From NCBI GenBank assembly GCA_025345505.1, contig JANVCC010000018.1, positions 57,805,341 through 57,869,340 on the forward strand: DNA of 64,000 nt. Reading direction: 5' to 3'. Made by a program: the position numbers and the translations under genes. The notes beneath the pieces were generated by a model. It had not been told where the DNA came from. It saw only the letters and a list, made by a program, of their open reading frames with translations, and made no database searches. Source of the DNA: Todiramphus chloris collaris (lineage: Eukaryota; Chordata; Aves; Coraciiformes; Alcedinidae). How positions within the stretch are numbered: the stretch's first letter is position 1; the number at the start of each line of letters is the position of its first letter. This document shows, one piece after another, positions 25,343 through 39,710 of the stretch.

Positions 25343-25608
25343 GGACTTGAGGGAATGGCTTAAATCTGCATCACAGGAAGTTCAGATTGAGTATTAGGAA
25401 AGCGTTCTTCACTGAGGGGGTGATCAGCCATTGGAACAAGCTCCCTAGGGATGTGGTCATCGTTCCAAACCTGTGTTCAAAAAGTGTTTGGACAACACTC
25501 TTACATATGTGGTTTAACTTTTACGTTTTTCTGTATGGAGTCAGGACTTGGACCTGATGATCCTTATGGGTTCTTTCCTGCTTAGGATTATCTGTGATGC
25601 TGTGGTTT
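25343..25608 (+). mobile_element. CR1 LINE 3' fragment (copy 4)
   Basis: Plus-strand CR1 3' untranslated end. Visible phrases: GACTTGAGGGAATGGCTTAA, TTCAGATTGAGTATTAGGAA, TTCACTGAGGGGGTGATCAG, CCATTGGAACAAGCTCCC and TTGGACCTGATGATCC, ending near GATGCTGTGGTTT. It is diverged, so an older copy than CR1 copy 2. It has the opposite orientation to copy 3, about 1.7 kb away. Confidence 0.9.
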
Positions 25609-28600
25609 GGGTATGGATCAGAGTACTTTTAACCTTTAATTGGACTCTCCCATATTGCCTTTCAGTTGTTTCCTGTGGTTATACAGGTATCACACTGAAA
25701 CTATATACAGCCTCTCTCTCTCCTTTATTCTCACTCTTCCTGCTTAATCGATACAGGAGTATATTGTTCAACTAGTTTTTGTTTGACTGCATAATTTGAC
25801 TATAGGTTGTTTCTTATGTAAAAGGTGGAAGAGAAATGTCATTTACATAACTACTATTTCAAGTTACTTCCCTGTCTGTCTTAGACTTCACCAGCTGTTT
25901 TTTTGAAAGCCAGAGTTTTCCCATATTCTGTAACATGCAACTAAACAAGTATCATGTGTGCTTCTGGTAATGTTACAGAAGTCATCTCTTCCCCAGTGAC
26001 TGCTGAAATCCAGACACAGTGCATAAATACCATAAAGAACAAAATTAGGGATTTATATGTGTGTGAAATTGCCATTGTTAGTTGCAGTGTGAAATTTGAG
26101 GAACATTACAAAAGCGCAGAACCGATTCTGTCAGACAAGGCTTGGAATGGGAAAATAAAGACTTTCCAGAAATCTCTATTCTATGAGAAGAACAGGGAGG
26201 AATTGGCTCTGGTTTGTGCTTGGTTTCTGTAAAAAGAACGTAGGGCAGATAAGTTGCACAAAATTGCCTGACACCCTCATACAGATACAGTTTTCACACT
26301 CATGTCCCTGTGACTCCTGCTGAAGTGAAGCCAAATGTGCACCACTTAAAATTATGTTGTTAAAGTGTGAGATCTGCTAATTATATTTTAGGAGTCTGGA
26401 GAAATCCTGTATTGAATGAGGGAAAAACTGTCTCCTTTGCTTATTATCTGAACTCTTAAAAAGTAATCTTATATTAGAACTGTTACATTAAAATACCTTC
26501 TTCCAAATGTATTTTAGAGAAGGTCTAGACAGTGAGATGCCCAGAATATGATTAAATCCAGCTTCTTTATGATAAGTCTCAAAATATTAAATATGTTTTG
26601 AATTTTGCAGAATCCATGTGAATTATGAAATTATTGTCTTCAGATGAGATGGTTATATCTGCAAAAGAAGTTAAATTGTTTGGTCAGTTTGATGATCATA
26701 CTTTGTCATCTGTTCAAGGCCATGCAATGAATCACTTAAGATTCAAGTCTAAAACTGCTTAATCTTGAGTATTTGCGGCTCACTTTATCAAGTGGGTAGG
26801 ATTTTCTAGGAGATACTGATAGAAGCATTTTAATCTGCTGGTAGAACATACAAAATAAATCAAATGATGATGACAAAATAATATTTGTTCAAACCATTAG
26901 TAAAGCAGGCACTTCATGACACTTCCACAGTTCAGTAGGCTCATAATACTCACCTGTTTAATTCATGTATGGTTTCACTGTGGATCAGATGTCTGCAAAT
27001 TATTGACAGACATTGCCTTAAAGCAAGAATAAAAATAACAGTTAAATGATTGCATTTTAATTGATGAAACTTTCCTTGAAATGTTGTCAGTATGAGGCAC
27101 TGGAAAGTTCATCATTAGAATGTTGAATATATTGATTAACAGAACAGGCAGGCCACAATCCACTGGGGTTGTGTAAATTCAACATCCTATTAGTTCAATC
27201 TAGGTAAAAAAAAGGTATTTCTAATTTTCAGATGGGTGTCAGAAAAAGGAAAGAAAAAGAAGAAATAATATGTTCTTCAGTTTAACTTTTTGTATATGTG
27301 CTCTGAGGATTTCAGATGACAAATAGCTGAATTCAGAGTGGCTTAATTCACAGCTATTATTACTATTTTTTGTTACTTCAGAATTTATGGTTAATTGACA
27401 GTTAACAGAGGAATTAATTGTATGCAGATTAATATTTACCTCTAATGTAAAAAAAAACCCCTTGAAAATCACTTTTTTTCTAAAGAGGAACATGCCAAAT
27501 CAAGTTCTTACTGGAGTCACTAAATTGTATGTGATGCCTGATTACAGTAAGTAAGTGTGTATAAATATGAATCCTCAGAACACCCATAAAAGCCTCATCT
27601 GGTAAAGGCTTGCTATGAGTTCCTCACAAGTATTTTAGAATTATTCAAGTTGAGTTTTCATGTACAGCATGACACACAACAGTTTTATAATCAGCCTGTA
27701 GTCTTTATTTTAGTTTCTCTGGTTTTGCCAGTATAGCTTTCTTTCATCACCACCACCCCTACCCCAAGTACAGAATGGGTAACACTGCAAACTGGAGCAT
27801 TTGAAGGCTTAGAACTTCAGAATTAAGATCATCAGAAAAAGCCTATGCATTAACCTCTTCCATCTGTTTGCAATACAGTCTTTACTTACTTGGTCACATC
27901 CTGTTTGTTTTTTATTATGGGGTGTTATGAAAGTGTAAGATTTTTCCAGGCTTCCTTTAATCCTCAGATGTGGTCTTTTGTCTTAAGTACTGCTTTCCAT
28001 TTGTATTCTGCCTTGAGCATAAAATTACTGATTTCCTTCTTAATGTTTGTGTGTTTTTTTCCTAAATATTTTCTATAATTATTTAATATTAAATAGTTTT
28101 AAAGCGTTAATTAATTAAAGCAAGTGAGGATTCCCTACAAAGTGAGGCAGGAAAAAGGTACTGTCTCCATTCTGCAGCTGGTAAATGGAGTTGCAAAGAG
28201 ATTATAAGCAAAGTTTCCCATGTACTCTTATTGCCCGCATGAGACATTTGCAGCACAATCTTTTCTCTAAATACGGTAAACCAACCACAGCTAGAATCCC
28301 CAGAAAATTTTGAAGCCCAAATGTAACCACTCTGTTTTCTGCTTGTTAAAACATACACAGATAAAGAATAATACATGTGAACAAAGTGATACCTGGTAAT
28401 CTTTTCAATATGGCATCAAAGGCGTATCCTTTACAGCAGATCTAATCCAAAGTAACAAGTTGTTAGAGCTATCCTTTGGCAGAGTTATCATTAACATTTT
28501 CAAAACAATTTATCTTTATCAAACTTGTTTTCAGTAACCAGAGAACTGTTCTGACTTGCAGACATTTTGACTAAAATTTTAATTCAACACATAATGAGTT

Positions 28601-31600
28601 TTGTATCATTTGGTTTGCTTAAGATTTTAATTTTGATTACTCAAACATTTTCTGAAGTGATGTAAGTATGTGAAATACTATCACTTGGCTGGCTTCTTAT
28701 CAGTGTGTGTTTACTTCTGTTATTTTATAGATTCCTTATTTTCTTTTATAGATTTTCTCAAATTGTTCTCCTAACTGAATGGATAATTTAAAAAAAGCTG
28801 TCGTAAAATTCCCTTCTTTTTGTAGTACACTTGCAGGCATTTGAAGATTCCTTTTGGTCTGAACAGAACATCTTGAGTTCTACTTAGCATTATCTGGGCT
28901 TCTAATAATTTCTCTTGCCCTCTGAAACCTAGATCTCTTAAAGTATCAAAGCTAAACTATTTCTCAACTTTGGTCTTGGACAATGTTTTACAGTCCTTCA
29001 AGTTTTTACTTCTAATCTCCAGCTACTGATAAAAGTTCTAAAATGAATTACTGAGACCTAAAAGCTGGACAAACTATACCTCTGATTAGATGTCATGGAA
29101 TAATAGTCACACTTTTTGTAACTACATCACATGGAGAGTCATTATCTGAGGTCCACTGTAGCTCCTACGTGATTTCTGCAGAACTGCTAGTCAATCATTT
29201 CTACTGTTCCTGTGTTTGTGCAGCTGATAATTTGTGGTGTAAGATTTGAAATTCATTGGATCTCCAGCTCTGCTTTTCACACTTCTCTAGCTGCTGGAGA
29301 ACTTCTAATCCTGTATTCCAGACTGTGCCACTTCAATAAGAGTACTCTTCGTTCTATTTGTGTAATTAATTAACATACTAAATAGTGTTAGATGTGGAAC
29401 AGAATTCCAGAATATTGCTTTTTGTATCCTTTTCTTTCCATGACGAGTACTGATAATCAGTCTGTACATTTCATGATTAGAAAAATTTCAGTTGATAAGC
29501 TGACCTAGCTTTTGCTTTCTACGTGAAATAGTAAGGAACATATCTAATTTATCATTTAATCTAAGGAGTCATTGAGGTTTCACTTAATTTCTTACCTTGC
29601 CTTTGCACTGACAGGTTTGGCATAAAAAACATTAAAAATTACTTAAAACAGTACTTTGACTATGGCTCTTTGTAGGATATACTAGTGAGAGACATGCCAC
29701 ACACCTCTTTCCCAGCCATTTGAAAGACATCCCTTTGAATGAGTTACATCTTTGGATAAGCTTCGTATTAGCTTCACTATCTCTTTAGAGATAATTGTCT
29801 TGGACCTAGCTCTTCCTTCCTTTTCATCCTCCCTGAAAGAATCATGTAGTGAGAAGAGGCTACTGTCTGTTGAGATGGAAAGAAGGCTGGAGTATTATGA
29901 GTCCACATAGTTCATAGACTCTGGTTTAAAGGATTATTGTTCTGTCCTTGCTCATATCACAGCAAAACAGAATCTAATTCTGGTCAGCGATTTTGCTTGT
30001 TACGGTAAATTCAGCTTATTGTAACAGTTTTATTGATGCTGCTTTGGTGATCTATGTTCTTTGCTATAGCAGCAGAATAGTTTACTTGGCAAAATGTGCA
30101 AGGCATGCATGAATGGAAAACTGGGGAGAGGAAAGTAGAAAAATATACTTTTTTTTCTTCTCAGAATGATGATTTGCTTCTCTTCTGTTAAAAGATGTGT
30201 AATAAACAAGTATTTTCATTGTCAGTTGTCTTATTTCTTTCTGGGTTTGCTTTGAGGAATTATAAGTAATAGAGCTGTTGAAAACACCAAGTCAGACTTA
30301 ATTTAAAAATCAATAAAGCCAGGTAAGACATGTGCCACTACACCAACTAAATGTTTATTTAGCAGAAAGAATCATTATTTTCAAAAAATGAGCAATTAAT
30401 CCAGTCAATCCATTTTAGAAGTTAGCCACACACAGAGTAATTTGAGTCTTTTTTGTGCCTTCATGATTTTTCTCCAAACAGTTTCTAAATTTAATAGACG
30501 TCCCTTTTCCCTTATGGCTTTTATAGTGTCCTTTTACTAGAAGACAGACAGTTATTGTCAGAAGGGGAGAAAGGTTAAAAACACCTAAGTCTGTCCAGTT
30601 TAAGAGAAGTAAGAGAATGTATGCTGATATGGTAGATGGAAGAATGCTTCCCCAAAAGCTGCAGAGGTATTTGTCTGTTGAGATATTATAGAGATTATTT
30701 ATAATCTTGGGAATGAGAAACTGAGAACCTTAGATCTTGGTGAAAGACAAAAAGACTCTTCTCCTGAGAAAAATGTAGTCCTCGTGAAGATGAAGCATGA
30801 CTAAAAAAAGAATGCTGTTCTAACCTCCTCGTATTTTGATAGCCTGCACTAGGTTCAGCAGGGGTTCATCCAGTTAACATGGACATCGTTGGAAAAAGTA
30901 AATATTTGCAAAAATTATTGTACGCTTTTGATAAGTTAAGATGTTCTTACCTTCTAAGTATAAAAAAAAATGTTCTTTCCAAATGAAATTCGTGATCCCT
31001 AATTTGTGACTTACACCAAGTGATGTCAGCAAACTTTCTTTTATTAAGTAATTAACAACTTTCTTTATGTTTCTTTCCTGAGTTTGGAAGTCTGTTGTTC
31101 TAGTAACATTAGAAAAAAACCAAGGGACAAGAAGCTTCTATTCAAATCACTATAACTATATTAGAGTTGAGGTGATTGTTGTGTCACATGAGTATGCCAA
31201 AGAATTACATTCAATATAGAAGGGAGACTTAGCATTTCTTTAGTTAGCTCTAAATAATAACAGCTGTTTTATTGACCAAAATAGTTGAGACTGTTTTTTT
31301 TTTGAAGTAGTATTTTTAGTAGCTAGTTTGAATTTTTCTGAGTGAACAAAACAGTATAAATATCTTTAAAAGCAGACATGAAAGACAAGTGGTCACAATC
31401 CAGTCCTGTTACCACATTACAAATGACACTAAAATACAGTGCTTTTATTCATAGATGCAGTTTGAGGCCCAGCATGGAATGGTAAGGGAAGTACTTCAGA
31501 ACTGCTTTTTGTATTTCATACTGCCTGCTGTATTTGATGCTGACTGTACCTACCTTGCAACTGGAGGAACTGACCAATTTTTTTTTCATTGTGCAAGCTT

Positions 31601-34600
31601 AGTGGATCAGATTTTATAAAATTACTTAGATGTTCCCCTAGCCCTCTTGTATCTCATATGCTTGCCATTTTTCAAGCTTTAAATCTTTGCTTTTCTTCAG
31701 GCTTCCTTTAAAAGGAAAGAGTAATTCCCTGACCAATTTTTGAAAGTGAAATTGTGAGTAGAGTTTTCGGAGAAGGCTGGTGACTGGATTCCAAGCGGGC
31801 AAGGGCATTCTGTTGTTTTACTCTTCTGTCCTTTTCCCTGCAAATTCCCAGAGATGTGAATTGTCACCTGTTTTGTTTCTCTTCTTACACATTAGTTGAA
31901 GAATTTTCAGATACTGATCCAGTCACTGCAGTAAAGTGATTTAGGTCACAGTTCATCATTAGATCCAGGTGTACACCTTACTTTAAACACAGGCCTAATT
32001 CCATTGCCTTCAGTGGAACTCAAGCAATCATTAAGTCTTCTTAGGATTTAAAGACTTTTAAATGTTTTAAATGTTTACTGTATGCTGCTGATAAACCAAA
32101 GAAGCAAAAAGCTAGCTGTGGAAGTGCAATAAACCAGATACAACTATGTTGCTGTCAGTTGTGCTGCATCAGGAATTAATTTGGTTTGCAGTCTCACTGG
32201 CAACCACAGTTATGTGTTTGGGTTTTTGTTGGTTTTTTTTTCTTCTTAATACTGTTTGTAGAAGATAGTTAAATGAATCTGATGGAAGACAGCGCTGAAA
32301 TATCTTCAAGCTGTACCTGAGCCAGTGTCTGGTCATGTTCCTTCCTGTGCGTAGGCTTCTTCCTCTCATTCAGCTCCAGAAACAAAAACAACATGTAAGG
32401 AAGAAATTACGATTTTTGATTTCAGGTGAACTGATGAATGCTGGCAAATGCTGGTCCTGTGAATACTATTACTGTTCACTAGTAACTTTTTTAGTCTAGT
32501 AAATTTGATTTATAATCCTGTCATGCAGTGTTTTTTGAGTTAGTTGTTTTTAATTACTCACAAAAGCAAACAAAAAAGACTATTAAAGGGTAAGACTGAC
32601 GCTCTGTAGTGGAATTTGTTGTCCCTAAGTCCCATAAAAGTCACACCAAATTTATTTTTTCTACTTCTCATCTCCACAATTGCTTTTCGTCAAGATAAAA
32701 TTCCACACAGTGACCACTTACACACAGCCATGCTTCTATAAACAATAAACCAGGCTTATACTACGATATTCTGATTTTACACTAGGATTTCAAATAGAGT
32801 ATAAGAGATAAGGACATATATTCATATTATGTGTTTCTTGTTATTTCCTTCTCTAGTCTGAATCCTAAAGTTAGTTTAAAGCTGGCAGTTGCCTATCTTT
32901 TTAAAATCACTTCCACTGTCAGTTGCTTGATTATTATTCTTACATTTTTCTTACAACTTTGTGATTCTCATAAGACATTGTATTTATTGAAATAAGATCT
33001 TACCTATACAGGAAACACTTCATGTAATAAAAGGTCCGTTTTTAGACATACTTAGTGAAGCTACTCTATGTTTATATATATCATTACTGTATATGCTACA
33101 CATAATTTATATAGCTTTTAGTAGTTTATGAAATTTCTGTCATAAGGTTTCAGTCTCCTAGAAGATTTGGGACAGCAAAAGCTATCCCTGAGACTCAATC
33201 ATAGATTTCTACATGTTTATTTTCATGGCTGCATAAATAAATAAAAATGTGCCATTAATTATGTATTAATGTTTCTTGATTTACACTTCTAAAAACGATA
33301 AGGTGGCAATGTTACCCAGATAAAATTTTTCTTTAATTTATGACAGAAACCTTACAGAGAAGAAATATCAGAACCCCCTGATAGCATCCTGTTGGCCTTT
33401 TTATGATTAACCTATTGTCTTTCTCAGTTTGTACGTTTTCTGTTTTCTTAGACATTGATTGATTCTGATGGCTCTGTTTAGAATCTGAGTCCATCATCTC
33501 CATGTATTTGTTGGCAAATTCCACTGACAAGAAATTAGTGCTTCATTTACTTTTGAGCAGCGAGTTCCAGCCAAAGCCCACTGAGAAACATAAGGATGTT
33601 TTCATTATCTGTTAGGGGCTTAATATAGTTCTGTGTGGTTGAAACAACTAAATTGCTGTTTAATGTAGAGATAACCAACCAGCTCAGCTATTGGCAGCAG
33701 TGTTTCTGGATTATGAGACAACTCAGCACAACCGCCACTACTACTGATACCTGAGGTAGTTTAAGCAGAGCTAGCTCTGGTCTTGAGCTCTCTGGCTTTG
33801 AGCCATGCAGGCATAGCATAAATTACCTTACACTTTGTTTTTTATTTTCCTTCATTCAAATTCAAGAAAAGAGATTCTATTCCCTTACTGCATAGGAAAT
33901 CATGAGTTAAGGACATGAGCCCTACTGATATATGCAAAGTGTTTTGTGACTTTGAGCATGTAAATTATATGAAGGGCAAGCTATTCATCCTCACCATTTC
34001 TTTTGGCCTTGGAGTATTTATAGACACTCCCTGTGGAGCTACACTGTCAAACATCCCCCAGCTGGGGAACAGCTTATGAAAGGTTCTCTGAGGAGCATGT
34101 ATACACACTGAAAACTCATTAATAGTCATACACCATCCTACAAGCAAGACTATTCTTGGGGACTTTTTTTTATCTGAAAAAATCTTTGGGTTTGTTTCTT
34201 TAACTGCGGCACCTCCTTCTTTAGAGTATTTTTTGTTAATGCTCAAGGTTGGCTTCAAAAGGGACTAAATGTCATAAAGCTCACAATTTTAATTCTTGTC
34301 TGAAAAGACGTTCAGGGTCAATCCTGTAATGGATATTCAGCTGTTTAAAAGCCCTGCAGTACAGGATCTGAAAGCACCTGACTGTGTGGAGAACGGAGCC
34401 ATAAATAGGATATATGGAAAAGTAAAATTTTAAATTCTATGTCAAGGGAAAGGTTTGGTATACAGAGTAAGTAATTAGGTAAAATAAAAACAGAGAATTA
34501 TTATGTAAAGTTGCAATCATTCTGTTTTACGTATCTATATGTTTAGATTGCTGAAAGAAACGAGGACTGACAACAGGCAGAAAGGTAGATGTAGATTAAA

Positions 34601-37244
34601 GCTGAGATGATTAAATGGAAGACAAGGAAGAGGGATTTGGAACAGGTAGGCAGCACAGGCCAGAGAGAGTCCAAAGGTCCCTGCCTGTACTGGTTCCATA
34701 CCATGTCTGTAGGGGAGAATCTTTGAATCATGGTTCTGGGAAGGTGCAAGCACCATGTTTGCCCTAGGGTTCCTTCAATACAGCATTTGTTCTATAGAGT
34801 CTGAGTTGTATATCTTCTTTGGATTATCATTTTTAATCAACATGCAGCATTTCACTTAGTGACCAATTAATTCTCCTGACTTTGTTCCATATCCATTGCA
34901 GGGGGATTTAATCATAGCCAGAGATTCATACTTTTAAGATGTAAATCTATAAAAACTTTCACTGGCATTTCATATGCTATAGATTTTTCTGCTTTTCTGT
35001 CTCCAGAGTCAGGATTCCTCCGTGTTTGCAGTTGAGATCTGATCAGAATGATCAGGATTGTGTTTTGAGTGCATATCTTGATCTTTCCTGCCTGCAGACT
35101 TATATTTTTCCTTTTTTTTTTTTTTTCTCCAATTAATTTTTTTTTTTTTTTATTCCAGAGTGCATAAATTGAGTCCTTTTCAGGTTGCTGTAAAACAAAG
35201 GTGTGATCTGCTGTGCAGTTTGTGGGATATGACTGGAGTTATTTCAAAGTAAATTTAAAGTACCATTTACTTCCTATGAATGGATATGAGGTCCACTGCC
35301 CTGATGTTTCACTCATCAGGTCCGTTTGTACTCCACTGTGCTACTTGCTAGTGTAGGTACAGCCACTCAGCTTGTTGAGATAGCTACATAGATGCTTCAG
35401 AATCAGCAGCCTTCGCACATCATAGCTGACATTTATACACAGGGAAAAGGGGAAATAGTGATGCAAACAGAAATGAAACTCTGAGTTAAAGTATTGGTAG
35501 TGATATTAAATCAAGACTGTGGACTTGTGTGTCTTACCTACAGTTTGAAAACCGCTGTTTGGAATGTGAATCACTGTGCAACTGGTATTATTAGCACGAT
35601 TTTGTAAGATACTTTACCTGATCAGATTCATATAGAGAACTAAAGGAATATTAGAAGGCTGGAGTCTAGTTTATCCTTCCCTCTGTCACAGACATTTGAC
35701 TTTTTGAAAACAGTCATGAAAGTGTACAGAAGCCAAATGGAAAAAAAAAAAAAAAAGACAAAACGGAAAATTATTTCATCATGTTATTTAACAGGAAAAC
35801 AATGTTTTTCAGAACGAACACTGTATTCATTAATATTAATGGACCTGGAGCATGTGCTAAATCTTTGCTTAAGCTATCTTACATACCATCTGCTCCTGTC
35901 ACTTTTTTTGATATTTTTCACCATCTGAGGAGCCTCTAACAAGACCAATTTCTATCAGTTTCAAATAGTCACTTCAGATTTTTTGTGCTCTTCCTTTATG
36001 ACTGTGGATCTTGTTAAGTCATTTAAAATGTGGCACTGCTAAAATGAGTTGCTTCTTGTTCTTTTGTAGAGGTCAAGCTTGAGATGATTTTGAAGCTTCT
36101 CCTTAAAGCATAAGAGATTCCACTCCTCAATTAAGTACTACAAACGTAAGGTCCTGAATGTGACCCTACTACAAAGGCCTGATTTGTGTGGGGTTTGTGT
36201 TTAGAGAGTACCTTTGGTTTGGTGAGCTGAGTTTTTTTAATGCTTACTAGTGGAGACCTCTGTTCTATATCTGTCACTGATGATGCATTTAGGAAGGGCA
36301 AGGCGTGCTGATAATTTAAACTCATCACTTTACAGCATTCAAGCTCTCAAAAAACCCCAGGAAAATTAGTGAAACTGGTGGAAGTAATTCCTAGCAGCTT
36401 GGTTAGGATGACCTATCCAAGCTTCAGGACAGGGAAACAAGTTAGAGATTCATCTAGAATGGGTTTGTGGTGTTCGCCTTCCATCTTGAGATTTTATCAT
36501 CTTGAAAAGCTCTTTTGTCTTTAACACACAGAGACGTGACATGACACGACACACTAGACATGTCTACTGTCATGTGTGTTTGAGAGGAGTTCTATAGTGC
36601 AGCAAGATAAAAAAAGCCGTGTCATTTCCATGCTAAATTTACATTAAATTTGAAGCTGTTGCATTTGTTTGACTTTCCTAGATGAATTAATGAGTATTGG
36701 AGAGTTCTCACCATTTTGACAGTGTATACTCACAAGCATCTTTTCCTCTACTGATAAGCAAGTGCAATTGGTGTACAGGCAAGTGAGGTCCTTTTCCTTT
36801 TTGTACAGCCGTACAATAAAAAGAAAGCTGCAGGGTGTCCTCGAGGATCCTTCTGAAGTATCTTCACAGGAAGTGAAGTGAAATAAGATGATCTGATTAC
36901 CAGGGGGAATGAGTACTAAAACAACTACTTAGCAAGATCCCTCTAAAAGCACAAGTCTCATGAGAGGTGAACTTTTTCAAAGAACACGTTAACTCTCTTC
37001 TTGTAAGAGGAAGTTGCATTGGAAGGTTGTATTCCATCTAGATTGACAGGCAGCATCAGGACTGTCTGGAGAGTCTCAAAACACATAGGAAATATGTTTT
37101 GCTCTGTTACTAGTCATGAGTAGCCATACATGCTGTGCTGATGCAGCCCGTTCCGTTGCAGCTGTGGGGGAATTAGTGACACAAGAGAAAACTATTTTTA
37201 TTTTTCTTCAATTATTACTGTTAATCTCTTGTAATGATGTCCAG
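25609..37244. other. Long unique AT-rich non-coding region
   Basis: About 11.6 kb without a recognised gene or transposable element. Low-complexity items: two poly(T) runs at 35112-35126 and 35137-35151, and a poly(A) run at 35741-35756. The longer open frames (25954-26232 plus, 28107-28376 minus, 33965-34258 minus) have no domain or motif that I can name and no convincing splice context. Confidence 0.6.
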
Positions 37245-37355
37245 GGCTGTGCAATATGCAAGAAACTGCCCTTATGCTGCCATTCTGCCGCACTGCAGAA
37301 TAACCAGTATCACACCTCGGGATTCAGAGCCTGCTTCCAGCAAGTGTGGTTAGAG
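37245..37355 (+). other. Exon-like segment, 111 nt, phase 0-0, Cys-rich
   Basis: Bounded on the left by a 3' splice-like site (pyrimidine-rich stretch from about 37196, TTAAT branch-point-like motif, no AG before GATGTCCAG ending at 37244). Bounded on the right by TTAGAG followed by GTAAGA, a near-consensus donor at 37356. The segment is exactly 37 codons and open in phase 0: it begins GCAICKKLPLCCHSA and ends ACFQQVWLE, with five Cys. The second frame stops three bases before the donor and the third stops mid-segment, so only one frame stays open throughout. It contains two CpG and is less AT-rich than the flanks. I do not recognise the peptide. It could be a small coding exon, a lncRNA exon, or chance. 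Confidence 0.3.
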
Positions 37356-39525
37356 GTAAGATGCTCTAATAACAAAGCTTCCAACCTAGGATTTAAGATA
37401 CAAAACCATATGTTTAGGAGCAGTTCTGTCTGTCACTGGAGTAGGCAAGTTATTCCTGCTGTGCATGCTTCAAAATGGGTAATGCTGATTTGAGTGTTTA
37501 CACTTTCTCTCCTGTTGCTTATGTGGTGGTGTTTCTTCTCAGGGCTCAACTTTTCTCTGAGCTGTAGATTGTAGCAAGAAGTCTTTTTCTTCATATTTTT
37601 AATTACCTTCTGTGCTTCTGGCTTTTGACTCTCTGTGTGTTGTTACTTTACTCTGAGGCAGTTTTTCCATTTTCTGGTACAAACATTTGAATATGAGCAG
37701 GTAACAAAAATGAAAAGCAGCCTAGCTCTCCTTCCAGGTAATACTTTGTAATTTTCTTGAACAAAATGTGAATGTTTCAAGAAATTATGAACTCTATCAT
37801 TTATTAGCAGTCTACTTGCACATATTATAATTCAGAAAACAATTACTCGAGGCATCTTGTACTCATACAGTGTATGTACCCATTCCTGTCATACTCCATT
37901 TTTCAGGAGGAGGTAACAGAGAACAGTAACAGAGGAGGTCATTTTACTACTCTGTATCATAATGGAAAAAAAAAAGAATTTGAAGCATTTTAGTCAGAAC
38001 AAATGTTTGTGTGTAAATTCTGTTGCAGCTGATGTTGTCTTAATAACCCTCATACTGCTCAGAATGCTTCTGCGGTTTCTTTCTGATGGACCGTTGTTAC
38101 ACAGGAACACCTGTATTTTGGATGAGATTCTCCAATTGCATGTTTCTTGACTTCGCTTTCCTGATAGGACCTTATCTCATGTGAGAGTGGGTTGTATTAG
38201 ATGAAACATAGGAAGCATATGTTTGTGGAGCTCTTTGGTGTATCTGGTAAAGGCATTACACATGTAGGGGAAAAAAATAAGCTGCTTTATACGCTGTGCC
38301 AAAAATGAGAGAAATAATCAGATTTCACATAAACAGTGTTACAGCCATCTGCAATATCACTCTTCTGGTTATTGCACATGTTCTTTGTTTAGACAGTCGC
38401 TTCACTCTTCATGTTTTAGAAAAACATTTTCCTTGCATCCCTAATTATCTCTAAGGACATTAAACCAAGTTTCCATACACCTGCAAGACCGCAACATTTC
38501 TGTTTGGGGGTTGTAAGGGATGTTGTTTCTGGGGCTCCAAGGATGCCAATGTGAAAGAGGAATTCAGTCTTCAACTATTTGGGAGGATTTTTTTTTTTTT
38601 AATTAACATGAATATAATATTAGTGAAAGATTTTAAACTGATGGCTCTGGTAATTGCTTGCTACTAACTAGGTCTGATCCAAAGGCTGTCATTGATTTAA
38701 AGGAGCTTAGGGATTAGTTTTTATGACATCCATTGAGGTCATCCACTTCACTGATCTTCTGATCTCATTTTGTGCATTTGCAGTGGTTATTTAGAAGAAT
38801 ACTTGTGGCTATTTTTAAATGCAATTTGCTCATGTTTTCTAAATAGATTTTTCAATACTATGAGAGTTAAAATTCTGTGGATAAGAATTGCAATTCTGTG
38901 GTGAGAAGGAGGAAAAAAAAATTTGAAGTATTAAAAAATGGTTGAGATAACGAAGTTCCTGTGTGACCAGGAATGAATTCTTCAGTGATGGGTAATTGCT
39001 ATGACTGAACCTAACCACCAGGCTGCTTACCAGACTGCCTACTGCAGGCATCACATACTGGGTCACTGACTGGTTTTGTCCACTGGCTCTGCAGAGAACT
39101 GGGATCTGAAAGCTGTGGCTGGAATTACTCAGTACAACTTTGAATTCAGAAAACATGGTATATTTCACTTAAGTTACTGCCAGTAAGCAATGTGAATAAA
39201 TCCTTGTGTCAATAAAATAGGTTAGCCTAAGGCCGAAGCAGAAATGATGAGGATAATGTGGCGCTTGAGAACTTGAGAAACTGTGTCATTTACTCAGTTT
39301 TCCTGTCCAGCTTCCTATGTGTTAAGCAGTCCACAAGAACACTGTTGAGTTCCTATAAATGAAAGATAAAGACTAAGGTCTACTTAATTTCTTTTTAAAT
39401 TTGTTGGCTTTGTTTGCACTTTCTTTTATGCTCTCTTGAATGTCCAACATTTTATTTTCATCATGCTTAACAGTGGAAAAGCTAAATATGTGTGTTGTTA
39501 ATGTGCACCGTGTTTGTTTTCCTAG
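37356..39525. other. Unique non-coding DNA
   Basis: No gene or transposable element recognised between the two exon-like segments. A poly(A) run lies near 37965-37974 and a poly(T) run near 38590-38600. A minus frame at 38839-39168 has no recognisable motif. Confidence 0.55.
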
Positions 39526-39710
39526 AGAGAAGCCACACCACTGTGACATCAGGAAGGAAATGCATAGTGTAGCTGGCTGTGGCCTGGATTCTGAGGATGG
39601 CACATTTTGTCTTGAAAGTAGAATGAAAGAAAGTGTGGTTGGGTCTGGCATAGGTGTCTTCCCGTTTTGGGTTCCTTGTGCCTGTTTGTAATAAAAGAAG
39701 AAAATCTTGC
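39526..39710 (+). other. Possible terminal exon with polyadenylation signal
   Basis: A good acceptor (GTGTTTGTTTTCCTAG ending at 39525) is followed by about 165 bases and then AATAAA at about 39691-39696, inside TTTGTAATAAAAG. In one frame it is open from the acceptor to the TAA that overlaps the signal, but that frame does not match the phase of the exon-like segment at 37245-37355; joined, the reading would stop after six codons. It would best fit the last exon of a non-coding transcript. Both strands are open here, which weakens a coding claim. Confidence 0.18.

Noticed and set aside
25954..26232. 92-codon open frame with fairly balanced residue composition
   Set aside because: Frames of this length are expected several times by chance in 64 kb, and there is no motif, splice site or upstream context.
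33970..34080. 36-codon ORF beginning MKGKLFILTISFGLGVF, resembling a signal peptide
   Set aside because: Very short, no promoter or exon context, and a 97-codon frame is open on the opposite strand. Likely chance.
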